This document shows positions 8,383 through 17,332 of a stretch of DNA of 64,000 nucleotides, one piece after another. Made by a program: the position numbers and the translations under genes. This stretch comes from Streptomyces sp. MNU76 (GTDB lineage: Bacteria > Actinomycetota > Actinomycetes > Streptomycetales > Streptomycetaceae): assembly GCF_020982545.1 (NCBI RefSeq), contig NZ_JAJKLK010000019.1, positions 1,364,001 through 1,428,000 on the forward strand. The letters are read 5' to 3'. The notes under the pieces were generated by a model that did not search any database, had not been told where the DNA came from, and saw nothing but the letters and a program-made list of their open reading frames with translations. The first letter of the stretch is position 1; each line of letters opens with the position of its first letter.

Positions 8383-9318
8383 TCAGAGCACCTTCTTGTC
8401 GGTCGTGCGAGGGGCCGTGCCGCCGGTCGCGTCAGCAGTCGTGTCGGCAGTCGTCTCAGCGGTTGTGCCGTCAGGGGCGGGGGAGTCGAGGTCGTCCCAC
8501 GGCTCGTCCTCCGCCGGTGGCCTGCGGAGGAGGGCGATGGAGCCCGAGACCGTCGTGGCCTTGAGGCGGCCGGTGCCCGGGCCGAGGCGGCCGGTGACCT
8601 TGTGGGCGCCCCAGAGGCCGCTGACGCGGAGGCCGTCGAAGGCGTTGGAGATGGTGCCGCTGGCCGTGTTGGCCTCCACCTCGGCGTCGGCGGGGTGGGG
8701 GAGGCGGATGGCGATCTCGCCGGAGACGCTGGTGAGGCCGATGTCGGCGGGGCCGCCGGTGGGGTCGAGGTCGAGGATGATGGCGCCGCTCACCGACTCG
8801 GCCTTCACCGTGGGGCAGGAGCCCTCTATGACGGTCAGGTCGCCGGAGACGGAACTGAGCCGTAGATCGCCCGTGAGGGCCTGCGCCTCCACGCTTCCCG
8901 AGACCGTCGTGGTGCGCACCGGCCCCGACAGGCCGACCAATGTCGTGTCACCCGAGACGCCCCTCACCTCCGTACGCCCGCCCAGCCCGGACACGACAGC
9001 CGTGGCACCCAGCACGCCGACCTCGACCCGAGTGCCCGTCGGGACGGCGAGCGACACCAGGGCGGTGCGACGCCGGACCTTGCGGTCGAGCCACGCCAGG
9101 AGGCCTTTCCGGGGCAGGTCGTCGTAGGCCACGGTCAAGGTGCCGCCCTTCTGCGTCACCGTGAGCGGTGGGCCCTCGATGTCGGACACCTCCAGGCGGG
9201 CGGAACCTTCGTCGGTGCCCATGACGTTCACCGTTCCGTTGACGACGCGTACGTGCAGTGCCGTCACCGGCTCGTCGAACGTGAGCTTGCGCGGCTCGGC
9301 GACGGACCACTCGGACAT
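8383..9318 (-). CDS. DUF4097-type beta-repeat protein
   Basis: 311-residue protein without signal peptide or membrane segment. Its core is a run of short repeats containing VSG followed by D/S/E/A (VSGDTTLVG, VSGSVEAQ, VSGDLTVIE, VSGAIILDL, VSGEIAIRL, VSGSIALL), the right-handed beta-solenoid pattern of DUF4097 (adhesin-like) proteins. The C-terminal ~45 residues are Thr/Ala/Asp-rich and probably disordered. It is translated from ATG 9318 with GGAGGT upstream and is the first gene of the operon with padR. DUF4097 genes are often beside PadR regulators; the molecular role is unknown. Confidence 0.85.
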   Translation of the reverse strand: MSEWSVAEPRKLTFDEPVTALHVRVVNGTVNVMGTDEGSARLEVSDIEGPPLTVTQKGGTLTVAYDDLPRKGLLAWLDRKVRRRTALVSLAVPTGTRVEVGVLGATAVVSGLGGRTEVRGVSGDTTLVGLSGPVRTTTVSGSVEAQALTGDLRLSSVSGDLTVIEGSCPTVKAESVSGAIILDLDPTGGPADIGLTSVSGEIAIRLPHPADAEVEANTASGTISNAFDGLRVSGLWGAHKVTGRLGPGTGRLKATTVSGSIALLRRPPAEDEPWDDLDSPAPDGTTAETTADTTADATGGTAPRTTDKKVL

Positions 9319-9409
9319 GGTGCTGACCTCCTCGACAGACCCCGGCTCAGACCCCGACTCGCGGCGGTGGACTCAGACGAAGACGCGCACTATCGCGTCT
9401 CATGTAATT

Positions 9410-9438
9410 CACGATATATCGTGGAGGGGGAAAGTCAA
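9410..9438 (-). promoter_or_regulatory. Promoter with palindromic operator for the DUF4097-padR operon
   Basis: On the minus strand, TTGACT (9438-9433) and TATCGT (9416-9411) are separated by 16 bases, a good -35/-10 pair. The -10 is embedded in a perfect 14-bp palindrome CACGATATATCGTG (9410-9423). PadR proteins bind such AT-centred dyads, so self-repression is likely. The predicted 5' leader is about 85 bases. Confidence 0.7.
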
Positions 9439-9526
9439 GACACCCGTTCTGGTGATCCTGTAGGGATATACCTGGGCAAATCGGCCTAGCGTGGAGGCAT
9501 GTCGACGGAACGCTCCCAGGGATCCC

Positions 9527-10348
9527 GTGACCCCGGCCCGCCCCGCACCCGGCGCGCTCCTGCTCTGCCGGGCGGATCCCGACGCCGTCGCCCCCGTCGC
9601 CCAGCTGCTGCGCGAACGCATGCTGCTCGTCCCCGCCGGCCCGGAGTGGACCGCGCTGGTGCCGGAGGGAAAGCCCTGGTCGCACGGCGGGGAACTGGTG
9701 GACCGGGTTCTCACCGGCTGGGCGACGGCCCTCGCCGTCGGCGTCCCGTGGCCCGTACTGGCCCTGTGGTGGGACGCGGACCGCAGTGGCTACACCCTCG
9801 CCGCCGGATTCCGCCGCACCGTCGGCTACGTATGGCTCGCCAACGGCACCCCGGCCGGTGAGGGCGAGGCGATGCGCACCTTCGCCGCCCGCCTGGGCCT
9901 GGACCCGGTCCTGGACACACAGGCCCTGGACCGGCTCACCCAGCCCGACCCGGCCGCCGACGCCCGCGCCCGCCTGCTGGGTCTCCTCGCCGTCCTCGCC
10001 CGCGCCGGAGTGTCACTCCCGGCGGGCCTCACCCCGGGCGAACCCGCCGACCGGCTCCGTGAGGTCGCCCGCATCCAGCCCGGTGCCCAGCGCATCGAGT
10101 GGACGGGCTGGCGCGGGGCCGTCCGCACGGAACTCGACGCCCTCGAACGCGGCCGTCTGGGCCCGTGGCTGCCCTGGGCCGGCACCCCCAGAGCGCGCGC
10201 CCTGGCCACCGGCCAGCTCCTCGCGGGCCTCCCACTCACCGGCTGGGGCCTGCACCGCCGCAGCCCGGGCTGGCTCGTCGCCGGCGGTCTCCTGATCGCC
10301 CACGGCGCCCTCGGTCTGCTCTACGACCTGGCCCACCCGCGCGACTGA
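9527..10348 (+). CDS. Hypothetical protein with C-terminal membrane segment
   Basis: About 273 residues with good Streptomyces codon bias, no family recognised. The first third is alternating strand/helix (ALLLCRADPDAVAPVAQLL), followed by hydrophobic, Trp-rich segments (ATALAVGVPWPVLALWW), an Asp-rich middle and a likely transmembrane helix near the C-terminus (SPGWLVAGGLLIAHGALGLL). Start is uncertain: GTG 9527 has AGGGA close upstream; an earlier in-frame GTG lies at 9491. An ATG at 9499 with GGAGG belongs to another frame. The gene diverges from the DUF4097 operon. Confidence 0.65.
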   Translation: MTPARPAPGALLLCRADPDAVAPVAQLLRERMLLVPAGPEWTALVPEGKPWSHGGELVDRVLTGWATALAVGVPWPVLALWWDADRSGYTLAAGFRRTVGYVWLANGTPAGEGEAMRTFAARLGLDPVLDTQALDRLTQPDPAADARARLLGLLAVLARAGVSLPAGLTPGEPADRLREVARIQPGAQRIEWTGWRGAVRTELDALERGRLGPWLPWAGTPRARALATGQLLAGLPLTGWGLHRRSPGWLVAGGLLIAHGALGLLYDLAHPRD

Positions 10349-10406
10349 GCCCTGCCGCTACTGCCGGAGGGGACGACTACTCGTCCGCTCCTGTCGGTGG
10401 GGACGG

Positions 10407-10589
10407 CTACTCGTCCTCGTCCTCGTCGTCCAGCCGTGCCAGCCACGTCGCCAGCCGCTCCACGGGCACCTCGAAGTCCGGATTCAGATCCACGAACGTC
10501 CGCAGCTGCTCGGCGAGCCACTCGAACGTGACCTCCTCCTCGCCACGCCGCTTCTCCAGTTCCTCGATGCCACGGTCGGTGAAGTACAT
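10407..10589 (-). CDS. DUF6104-type small acidic protein
   Basis: 60-residue protein, MYFTDRGIEELEKRRGEEEV at the start and DDEDEDE at the end, which matches the DUF6104 family of actinomycete small proteins as I remember it. Three amphipathic helices and a very acidic tail; no Cys or metal motif. It lies between the hypothetical gene and kgd on the same strand as kgd, behind the kgd terminator, so it has its own promoter. Function unknown. Confidence 0.8.
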   Translation of the reverse strand: MYFTDRGIEELEKRRGEEEVTFEWLAEQLRTFVDLNPDFEVPVERLATWLARLDDEDEDE

Positions 10590-10616
10590 GGGTCAAGGAT
10601 AAGTGCGGGAAACGGC

Positions 10617-10652
10617 CCGGGCCGCACCCCCTGAGGAGGGGGTGCGGCCCGG
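10617..10652 (-). terminator. kgd terminator hairpin
   Basis: Perfect 16-bp stem (10617-10632 and 10637-10652) with loop GAGG, located 24 bases beyond the kgd stop codon. One of the strongest hairpins in the window. Confidence 0.88.
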
Positions 10653-10675
10653 TGGCGTGCGGTCTTCGAGCGCTG

Positions 10676-13600
10676 TTACGCCTCGAACACCTCACGGACC
10701 AACTGCTCCTGCTCGGCCTGGTGGCGCTTGGCCGAGCCGACCGCCGGGGACGAGCCGTGCGGGCGGGAGATGCGGCGGAGCCGCTCACCGTGGGGGACGT
10801 CCGCGCCGACCGCGAGGTCGAGGTGGTCGATCAGGTTGAGGGCGATGAAGGGCCACGCGCCCTGGTTCGCCGGCTCCTCCTGGGCCCAGAGGTACTTCTC
10901 GGCGTTCGGGTACTTGTTGACCTCCGCCTGGACCTCGGCCCCGGGGAGGGGGTAGAGGCGCTCGATGCGGATGATCGCCGTGTCCGTGATGCCGCGCTTC
11001 TGACGCTCGGCCTCCAGGTCGTAGTAGACCTTGCCTGCGCAGAAGACGACCTTCTTGACCGCGTTCGGGTCGACCGAGCCGTCGCCGATGACCGGACGGA
11101 ACTCGCCGCTCGTGAACTCCTCCGCCTTCGACGCGGCGGCCTTGAGGCGCAGCATCGACTTCGGGGTGAAGACGACCAGCGGCTTGTGGTGCGGGTTGTG
11201 CACCTGCCACCGCAGGAGGTGGAAGTAGTTCGACGGGGAGGTCGGCATGGCGACCGTCATGTTGTTCTGCGCGCACATCTGGAGGAAGCGCTCCGGGCGG
11301 GCGGACGAGTGATCCGGGCCCTGGCCCTCGTAGCCGTGCGGGAGGAGCAGGGTGACGCCGGACGTCTGGCCCCACTTCTGCTCCGCCGACGAGATGAACT
11401 CGTCCACGACCGTCTGGGCGCCGTTGACGAAGTCGCCGAACTGGGCCTCCCACATCACCAGGGACTCGGGGCGGGCCAGCGAGTAGCCGTACTCGAAGCC
11501 CATCGCCGCGTACTCGGAGAGCAGGGAGTTGTAGACGTTCAGCCGCGCCTGGTCCTCGGAGAGGTACATCAGCGGCGTGAACTCCTCGCCCGTCTCACGG
11601 TCGATGATCACCGCGTGACGCTGGCCGAAGGTGCCGCGCTGCGAGTCCTGGCCCGCGAGGCGGACCGGGGTGCCCTCCAGGAGGAGGGAGCCGACCGCGA
11701 GGGTCTCGCCCATGCCCCAGTCGATGGTGCCGTCCTCGACCATGGCCGCCCGGCGCTGGAGCTGCGGCAGCAGACGCGGGTGGGCGGTGATGTGGTCCGG
11801 GACGTTGACCTGGGACTCGGCGATGCGCTTGACGGTCTCCGCCGTGATCGCGGTGTTCACCGCGACCGGGAAGCCGTCCTGCGGGTCGTGGACCTCGGCG
11901 GACACCGACTGGGAGGTGGCCTCACGGACCTCGGTGAAGACCTTCTCCAGCTGGCCCTGGTAGTCCTGCAGCGCCTGCTCGGCCTCTTCCAGGGTGATGT
12001 CGCCACGACCGATCAGGGACTCGGTGTAGAGCTTGCGCACCGAGCGCTTCTTGTCGATCAGGTCGTACATCAGCGGCTGGGTGAAGGCCGGGTTGTCCGA
12101 CTCGTTGTGACCGCGGCGGCGGTAGCAGATGAGGTCGATCACCACGTCCTTGTTGAACGCCTGGCGGAACTCGAACGCCAGCCGCGCGACGCGGACCACG
12201 GCCTCCGGGTCGTCGCCGTTCACGTGGAAGATCGGGGCCTCGATCATGCGGGCCACGTCCGTCGCGTACATGGAGGAACGCGAGGACTCGGGGGCCGCGG
12301 TGAAGCCGACCTGGTTGTTGATGACGATGTGGACCGTGCCGCCGGTGCGGTAGCCGCGCAGCTGCGACATGTTCAGGGTCTCGGCCACCACGCCCTGGCC
12401 CGCGAAGGCCGCGTCGCCGTGCAGGGCCACCGGCAGGACCGTGAAGTCCGTGCCGCCCTTGTTGATGATGTCCTGCTTGGCGCGGGCGACGCCCTCCAGG
12501 ACCGGGTCCACGGCCTCCAGGTGCGAGGGGTTCGCGACCAGGGAGACCTTGATCTGCTCGCCGTCCAGGCCCGTGAAGGTGCCCTCGGCGCCCAGGTGGT
12601 ACTTCACGTCGCCGGAGCCGTGCATCGACTTCGGGTCGAGGTTGCCCTCGAACTCCCGGAAGATCTGCGCGTACGACTTGCCGACGATGTTCGCGAGGAC
12701 GTTCAGCCGGCCGCGGTGGGCCATGCCGATGACGACCTCGTCGAGGCGGGACTCCGCCGCCGAGTCGATGACCGCGTCCAGCAGCGGGATGACGGACTCG
12801 CCGCCCTCCAGGCTGAAGCGCTTCTGGCCGACGTACTTGGTCTGCAGGAAGGTCTCGAAGGCCTCCGCCGCGTTCAGCCGGCGCAGGATGCGCAGCTGCT
12901 CCTCGCGCTCCGGCTTGGTGTGCGGGCGCTCGATGCGGTCCTGGATCCAGCGGCGCTGCTTCGGGTCCTGGATGTGCATGAACTCGATGCCGGTCGTACG
13001 GCAGTACGAGTCGCGCAGGACGCCGAGGATGTCGCGGAGCTTCATCAGGGCCTTGCCCGAGAAGCCGCCGACCGCGAACTCGCGCTCCAGGTCCCACAGG
13101 GTGAGCCCGTGCTCGGTGATGTCCAGGTCGGGGTGCTTGCGCTGGCGGTACTCCAGCGGGTCGGTGTCGGCCATGACGTGGCCGCGGACCCGGTAGGAGT
13201 GGATCAGCTCGAAGACGCGGGCGGCCTTGGTGACGTCGTCGTCGTGCGAGGCGTCGATGTCCTTGAGCCAGCGGACCGGCTCGTAGGGGATGCGCAGGGC
13301 CTCGAAGATGTCGTCGTAGAAGCCGCCCTCGCCGAGAAGGTAGTTCGCGACGATCCGCAGGAACTCGCCGGAGGCGGCGCCCTGGATGACCCGGTGGTCG
13401 TACGTCGAGGTCAGGGTCATGACCTTCGAGATGCCCAGCTTGTTCAGGGTGTCCTGGGAGGTGCCCTGGAACTCGGCCGGGTAGTCCATGGAGCCGACGC
13501 CCATGATGACCGACTGGCCGGGCATCAGGCGCGGGACCGAGTGGACGGTGCCGAGACCGCCGGGGTTGGTCAGGGAGACCGTGACACCGGTGAAGTCGTC

Positions 13601-14473
13601 CATCGTCAGCTTGCCGTCACGGGCGCGGCGGACGATGTCCTCGTAGGCCTGCCAGAACTCGAAGAAGTTCAGCGTCTCGGCCTTCTTGATGCCCGCGACG
13701 ACCAGCTGGCGGTCGCCGTTGGGCTTCACCAGGTCGATGGCGAGGCCGAAGTTGACGTGCGGCGGCTTGACGAGGGTGGGCTTCCCGTCCTTCTCCGCGT
13801 AGTGCCAGTTCATCGACGGCATCGTCTTGATGGCCTGCACCATCGCGTAGCCGATCAGGTGCGTGAAGGAGATCTTCCCGCCCCGGGCGCGCTTGAGGTG
13901 GTTGTTGATGACGATGCGGTTGTCGAACAGCAGCTTCACCGGGACCGCGCGCACGGACGTGGCCGTGGGCAGCTCCAGGGAGGCGTTCATGTTCTTCGCG
14001 ACGGCGGCGGCGGGGCCGCGCAGCGTGATCAGCTCCGGGCCGCCGGCGGCGGCAGCGGCGGGCGAGGCCTGCTTCGCCGGGGCGGCTGCCGCGGGCTTGG
14101 CGGCGCGGGCGCGGCGGCCGCGGGCGCGGCTGCGCGCTTCGCGGGCCGGGGCCGCTGCCGCGGGCGTCGGGGCGGCGGGTGCGGCCTGGGCGGCGGGTGC
14201 GGCCTGGGCCGGGGCGGCGGGGGCCGCGGGTGTGGTGGTCGCTGCGGGCCCCGTGGCCGCAGAGCTCGCCGGAGCCGGGGCGGCAGCTGCGCCTGGCTTG
14301 TAGTCGGCGAAGAAGTCCCACCAGGCTCGGTCTACCGAATTCGGGTCCTGGAGGTACTGCTGATAGATCTCGTCGACGAGCCACTCGTTCGGACCGAAGG
14401 CCGCGGCGGGGTTCTTACCCGCTTGGTCTGCGTCGGTCGAGATGCTCGAGTTACTGGGGGACTGTGGCGACAC
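10676..14473 (-). CDS. kgd: Multifunctional 2-oxoglutarate dehydrogenase E2/E1 (Kgd/OdhA type)
   Basis: 1265-residue TCA-cycle enzyme of the actinomycete type, in which an E2-like succinyltransferase domain is fused ahead of the thiamine-diphosphate E1 domain. The short N-terminal helix (NEWLVDEIYQQYLQDPNSVD) is followed by an Ala/Pro-rich linker to about residue 145, the acyltransferase domain with active-site His in TYDHRVIQGA, then the E1 domain with IGMAHRGRLNVLAN, GSGDVKYHLG, DAAFAGQGVV and QVGFT. No lipoyl domain is present, as expected. Start is GTG 14473; the reading frame stays open to 14722 but that part lacks similarity. A strong terminator follows. Confidence 0.95.
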   Translation of the reverse strand: MSPQSPSNSSISTDADQAGKNPAAAFGPNEWLVDEIYQQYLQDPNSVDRAWWDFFADYKPGAAAAPAPASSAATGPAATTTPAAPAAPAQAAPAAQAAPAAPTPAAAAPAREARSRARGRRARAAKPAAAAPAKQASPAAAAAGGPELITLRGPAAAVAKNMNASLELPTATSVRAVPVKLLFDNRIVINNHLKRARGGKISFTHLIGYAMVQAIKTMPSMNWHYAEKDGKPTLVKPPHVNFGLAIDLVKPNGDRQLVVAGIKKAETLNFFEFWQAYEDIVRRARDGKLTMDDFTGVTVSLTNPGGLGTVHSVPRLMPGQSVIMGVGSMDYPAEFQGTSQDTLNKLGISKVMTLTSTYDHRVIQGAASGEFLRIVANYLLGEGGFYDDIFEALRIPYEPVRWLKDIDASHDDDVTKAARVFELIHSYRVRGHVMADTDPLEYRQRKHPDLDITEHGLTLWDLEREFAVGGFSGKALMKLRDILGVLRDSYCRTTGIEFMHIQDPKQRRWIQDRIERPHTKPEREEQLRILRRLNAAEAFETFLQTKYVGQKRFSLEGGESVIPLLDAVIDSAAESRLDEVVIGMAHRGRLNVLANIVGKSYAQIFREFEGNLDPKSMHGSGDVKYHLGAEGTFTGLDGEQIKVSLVANPSHLEAVDPVLEGVARAKQDIINKGGTDFTVLPVALHGDAAFAGQGVVAETLNMSQLRGYRTGGTVHIVINNQVGFTAAPESSRSSMYATDVARMIEAPIFHVNGDDPEAVVRVARLAFEFRQAFNKDVVIDLICYRRRGHNESDNPAFTQPLMYDLIDKKRSVRKLYTESLIGRGDITLEEAEQALQDYQGQLEKVFTEVREATSQSVSAEVHDPQDGFPVAVNTAITAETVKRIAESQVNVPDHITAHPRLLPQLQRRAAMVEDGTIDWGMGETLAVGSLLLEGTPVRLAGQDSQRGTFGQRHAVIIDRETGEEFTPLMYLSEDQARLNVYNSLLSEYAAMGFEYGYSLARPESLVMWEAQFGDFVNGAQTVVDEFISSAEQKWGQTSGVTLLLPHGYEGQGPDHSSARPERFLQMCAQNNMTVAMPTSPSNYFHLLRWQVHNPHHKPLVVFTPKSMLRLKAAASKAEEFTSGEFRPVIGDGSVDPNAVKKVVFCAGKVYYDLEAERQKRGITDTAIIRIERLYPLPGAEVQAEVNKYPNAEKYLWAQEEPANQGAWPFIALNLIDHLDLAVGADVPHGERLRRISRPHGSSPAVGSAKRHQAEQEQLVREVFEA

Positions 14474-14878
14474 GGCGGCAACCGCCCTCTTCCGCTTCAC
14501 AAGGTGATGGACAGCGGGAATAAAGGCTACGCCCCCATGGCCGGGAAGGTCAGGTCGAGCCCACTCTTCGTCGCGTAAGTCACATTGGAATGCGTGTTTC
14601 GGGGGTGGAAATGGCGGGAAACAAGCGTGGTTCCGGTCTGGAATGGGTGTGGGGGCCATGGGTTGGGCATGCGTCGGGCGGGGCCTGCGGGGATGTGCAC
14701 GCGGCCCTCTGCTCGAACGCACCTGATCACACGTGTCCGGCTGGGCGGATCTGCCATGGATCTTGTGGCTCCGGTTCGAACTTTACGTCAACTTGGGAGA
14801 GAAGTAAGCCCCGGGAGGATGAGCGAAATCTGGCAAGGGTGGGGGGATTCGGCCAGGCGCAATGTGGGTATCGGGGAT

Positions 14879-15060
14879 TTTTCCGCCCCCGCCGCCCCTA
14901 CCCGTCCCATCCTGTCCCTGGGGGCTGCGCCCCAGACCCCTGGGTGGGTGGGGGTGGGTGGGGATGGTGGGGCGAAGGGGATGCGTTGTCGGGTGCGGGT
15001 CCGGTGGGGCTTCTCGCGCAGTTCCCCGCGCCCCTGGAAGCCTGCGGCTTCTCGGGACGG
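14879..15060. repeat. Interspersed GC-rich repeat, copy 3
   Basis: Begins with the CCCCCGCCGCCCCTACCCGT module also seen near 5037, then a GGGGGCTGCGCCCC hairpin. After about 60 bases comes GGGTCCGGTGGGGCTTCTC leading into the core GCGCAGTTCCCCGCGCCCCT (about 15015-15034). It lies downstream of the sensor kinase gene. Confidence 0.8.
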
Positions 15061-15070
15061 TTGCTTCGCC

Positions 15071-15146
15071 TCTGGAAGCGTGTGGGGTCTTGGGCCGGTC
15101 GCCTCGCCTCTGGAAGCGTGTGGGGTCTTGGGCCGGTCGCCTCGCC
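15071..15146. repeat. Two tandem 38-bp repeats
   Basis: A 38-base unit starting TCTGGAAGCGTGTGGGGTCT is present twice head to tail (15071-15108, 15109-15146) without mismatches; partial units flank it (GCTTCGCC before, TCTGG after). It adjoins the interspersed repeat. No coding role is seen. Confidence 0.85.
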
Positions 15147-15233
15147 TCTGGCGACATGCGGGGAGCTCGGGTTCGGGGGCTTCGTGGTGGGGAGGGTTCG
15201 GTTGCGGGGTGGGAGTTCCGGCGTGGCCGCGTT

Positions 15234-16391
15234 CTAGGTGTTTGCCGGGCTGTGTGATTTTGGGGGGAGGCCGGGGAGGATCACCTGGATTCGGCAGCCC
15301 TTCGGGGACTCTGCTACTCCGATTCGGCCGCCGTGGAGGTCGACCGCCCAGCGGGCGATGGCCAGGCCCAGGCCCGTGCCGCCGTCGCTGCCGGGGCCGT
15401 GGGGGGAGCTGACGGCGCCCCGGTTGAAGCGTTCGAAGACGCGGTGCCACTCGGATTCGGGGATGCCGGGGCCCTCGTCCAGGACTTCCAGATCGAGGGA
15501 GTCCGGGGTCGGCCCCCGGCGGGCCTTCACCGTCACGCGGCCGTGCGCCGGGCTGTGCTTGACCGCGTTGTCGATGAGATTCGCCACGACCTGGTGGATG
15601 CGCTCCGGGTCGGCGTTCGCGGTGAGCTCCGGCGGGTGCACGTCCAGGTGCAGGTGTACGTCCGTACGCGTGTGCTTGCCCGAGTCCGAGGCGACGCCAC
15701 CACGGGCCGAGGAGACCATCTGGGCCTCCTTGAGGACACCCGAGAGGTACGGCCAGACCTCGAAGCGTCGACGGCGCAGCGGGACCACGCCGTTGTCCAG
15801 GCGGGACAGGTCCAGGAGGGTCTCCACGAGGCGACCCAGGCGCTCGGTCTGCTTCAGGGCCGTGCGCATCGTCTCCGGGTCGGCCTGGGTGACGCCGTCG
15901 ACGATGTTCTCCAGGACCGCGCGCAGGCCGGCGATGGGCGTACGGAGCTCGTGGGAGACGTTCGCCACGAGCTCCTTGCGCTGGCGGTCCTGGGCCTCCA
16001 GCTCGTCCGCCATGAGATTGATCGTGTGGGCGAGGTCGCCCAGTTCGTCCCGGCGGTTCTCACTGACCCGGCGGGTGTAGTCGCCGCGCGAGATGGACCG
16101 GGCGACCGCGTTCATCTCGTCCAGCGGCGAGGTGAGCGAATGCGCCACGAACTGCGTTATCAGGAGTGTGGCGATCATCGAGAACACCGTGATGAAGCGG
16201 AGTTCCGTCTTGGTGTGCACCGCGATCATCGACAGACCGGTGGTGATCAGGACCGAGATGACGACGAGCGCGCCCAGCTTCGTCTTGATCGAGAAGGGGC
16301 GCACTCCGCCGAGCGGGCCCGCGCCCTTCCGCGACTGCGCGCCACCGAGCCCTCGGTTCCGGGACCTCGGGTCACCGACTCCGCTCATCAC
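15234..16391 (-). CDS. Two-component sensor histidine kinase
   Basis: 385 residues. Two transmembrane helices (about 38-59 and 66-86) flank a very short external loop, so the stimulus is probably membrane-borne or intracellular. HAMP follows (about 87-140), then the dimerisation domain with phospho-acceptor His147 in VSHELRTP, and the ATPase domain with NLIDNAVKHS (N box), DEGPGIP (G1) and GTGLGLAIARW (G2). It follows the response regulator gene by about 72 bases on the same strand and is presumably co-transcribed. Start could be 16391 or 16388. Confidence 0.93.
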   Translation of the reverse strand: MMSGVGDPRSRNRGLGGAQSRKGAGPLGGVRPFSIKTKLGALVVISVLITTGLSMIAVHTKTELRFITVFSMIATLLITQFVAHSLTSPLDEMNAVARSISRGDYTRRVSENRRDELGDLAHTINLMADELEAQDRQRKELVANVSHELRTPIAGLRAVLENIVDGVTQADPETMRTALKQTERLGRLVETLLDLSRLDNGVVPLRRRRFEVWPYLSGVLKEAQMVSSARGGVASDSGKHTRTDVHLHLDVHPPELTANADPERIHQVVANLIDNAVKHSPAHGRVTVKARRGPTPDSLDLEVLDEGPGIPESEWHRVFERFNRGAVSSPHGPGSDGGTGLGLAIARWAVDLHGGRIGVAESPKGCRIQVILPGLPPKSHSPANT

Positions 16392-16463
16392 GCCACCAGC
16401 CCCTTGTGCCTACGTGCCTGCGTGCCTACGTGTGCCCTGCGCACACGGAACGGCGGGCACGGG

Positions 16464-17201
16464 TCAGGGAGTCGGGGTCTCCAGGGCGTACCCCACACCG
16501 TGCACCGTGCGGATCCGCTCCGCGCCGATCTTCCGCCGCAGCGCCTTGATGTGGCTGTCCACGGTCCGCGTCCCGGACGCGTCCGCCCAGTCCCACACCT
16601 CGGCGAGCAGCTGCTCGCGCGAGAGTACGGCACGCGGGGTGTTCGCGAGACATACGAGCAGGTCGAACTCGGTGGGCGTGAGGTGCACGTCCTCGCTGCG
16701 CACCCGCACACGGCGCTGCGCGTGGTCGATCTCCAGCTCACCGAGGCGCAGGATCCCCGAGCGCGGCGTGGTGGCGGCCAGCGCGGCCCGCTCCACCCGA
16801 CGCAGCAGGACGTGCACGCGTGCGGCCAGCTCCCGCATGGAGAACGGCTTGGTCATGTAGTCGTCGGCGCCGACGCCGAGCCCGACCAGCATGTCCGTCT
16901 CGTCGTCCCGGGCGGTGAGCATCAGCACGGGGACGGGCCGCTGAGCCTGGACGCGCCTGCACACCTCCAGGCCGTCGAAGCCGGGCAGCATGATGTCGAG
17001 GATCAGCAGATCGGGCTGCCAGGCCTCCGCGGTGTCCACCGCGGCCGGTCCGTCGGACGCGGTCTGGACGACGAAACCCTCGGCGCGCAGGCGGGCCGCG
17101 ATGGCGTCGACGATCGTCGCGTCGTCCTCGACCACGAGGACCCGGCGCTGCGCGCCCGGTGTCGCCGTGGTGTTGCTGTGGGTGGTGTGTGTCTGCTCCA
17201 T
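16464..17201 (-). CDS. OmpR/PhoB-type response regulator
   Basis: 245 residues. Receiver domain with acidic pair at VVEDD (26-27), phospho-Asp69 in LILDIMLPG and Lys118 in YMTKPF; C-terminal winged helix ends TVDSHIKALRRKIG...IRTVHGVGYALE. Start set at ATG 17201, because upstream in-frame codons to 17465 read into the untranslated leader. Paired with the kinase directly downstream. The target genes are unknown. Confidence 0.94.
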   Translation of the reverse strand: MEQTHTTHSNTTATPGAQRRVLVVEDDATIVDAIAARLRAEGFVVQTASDGPAAVDTAEAWQPDLLILDIMLPGFDGLEVCRRVQAQRPVPVLMLTARDDETDMLVGLGVGADDYMTKPFSMRELAARVHVLLRRVERAALAATTPRSGILRLGELEIDHAQRRVRVRSEDVHLTPTEFDLLVCLANTPRAVLSREQLLAEVWDWADASGTRTVDSHIKALRRKIGAERIRTVHGVGYALETPTP

Positions 17202-17332
17202 CGCCCGCCCCTGTGTTGCTTTCCGGAATCCGTGGGGTGATCCCTTGACTACGCATGGCTGCGCATGACTGCGATTGACGCTTGAATGATCGGCGTCAGG
17301 CAAGCAGGGTACGGGCAGTCGCCGCACCAGGG

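Larger units (their letters stand above)
14474..15233. other. 760-bp gap, no gene; repeat-rich
   Basis: Open frames here are low-complexity products of GC skew. The stretch next to kgd (14474-14860) should contain its promoter. From about 14880 it holds a copy of the interspersed repeat and a 38-bp tandem duplication. I find no credible coding sequence or RNA. Confidence 0.6.

Noticed and set aside
10652..14578. Long open frame on the plus strand (1308 residues)
   Set aside because: It is antisense to kgd. The translation is low-complexity (VDLL/DLR/RDE-rich) and reflects codon-position GC bias, while the minus strand has all kgd motifs.
15071..15146. Possible CRISPR-like array
   Set aside because: Only two directly adjacent units without spacers; it is a tandem duplication.
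14590..15237. Several overlapping frames of 120-275 residues between kgd and the sensor kinase
   Set aside because: They translate repeats and GC-skewed DNA (Gly/Trp/Arg or Pro/Arg runs) and have no start signals.
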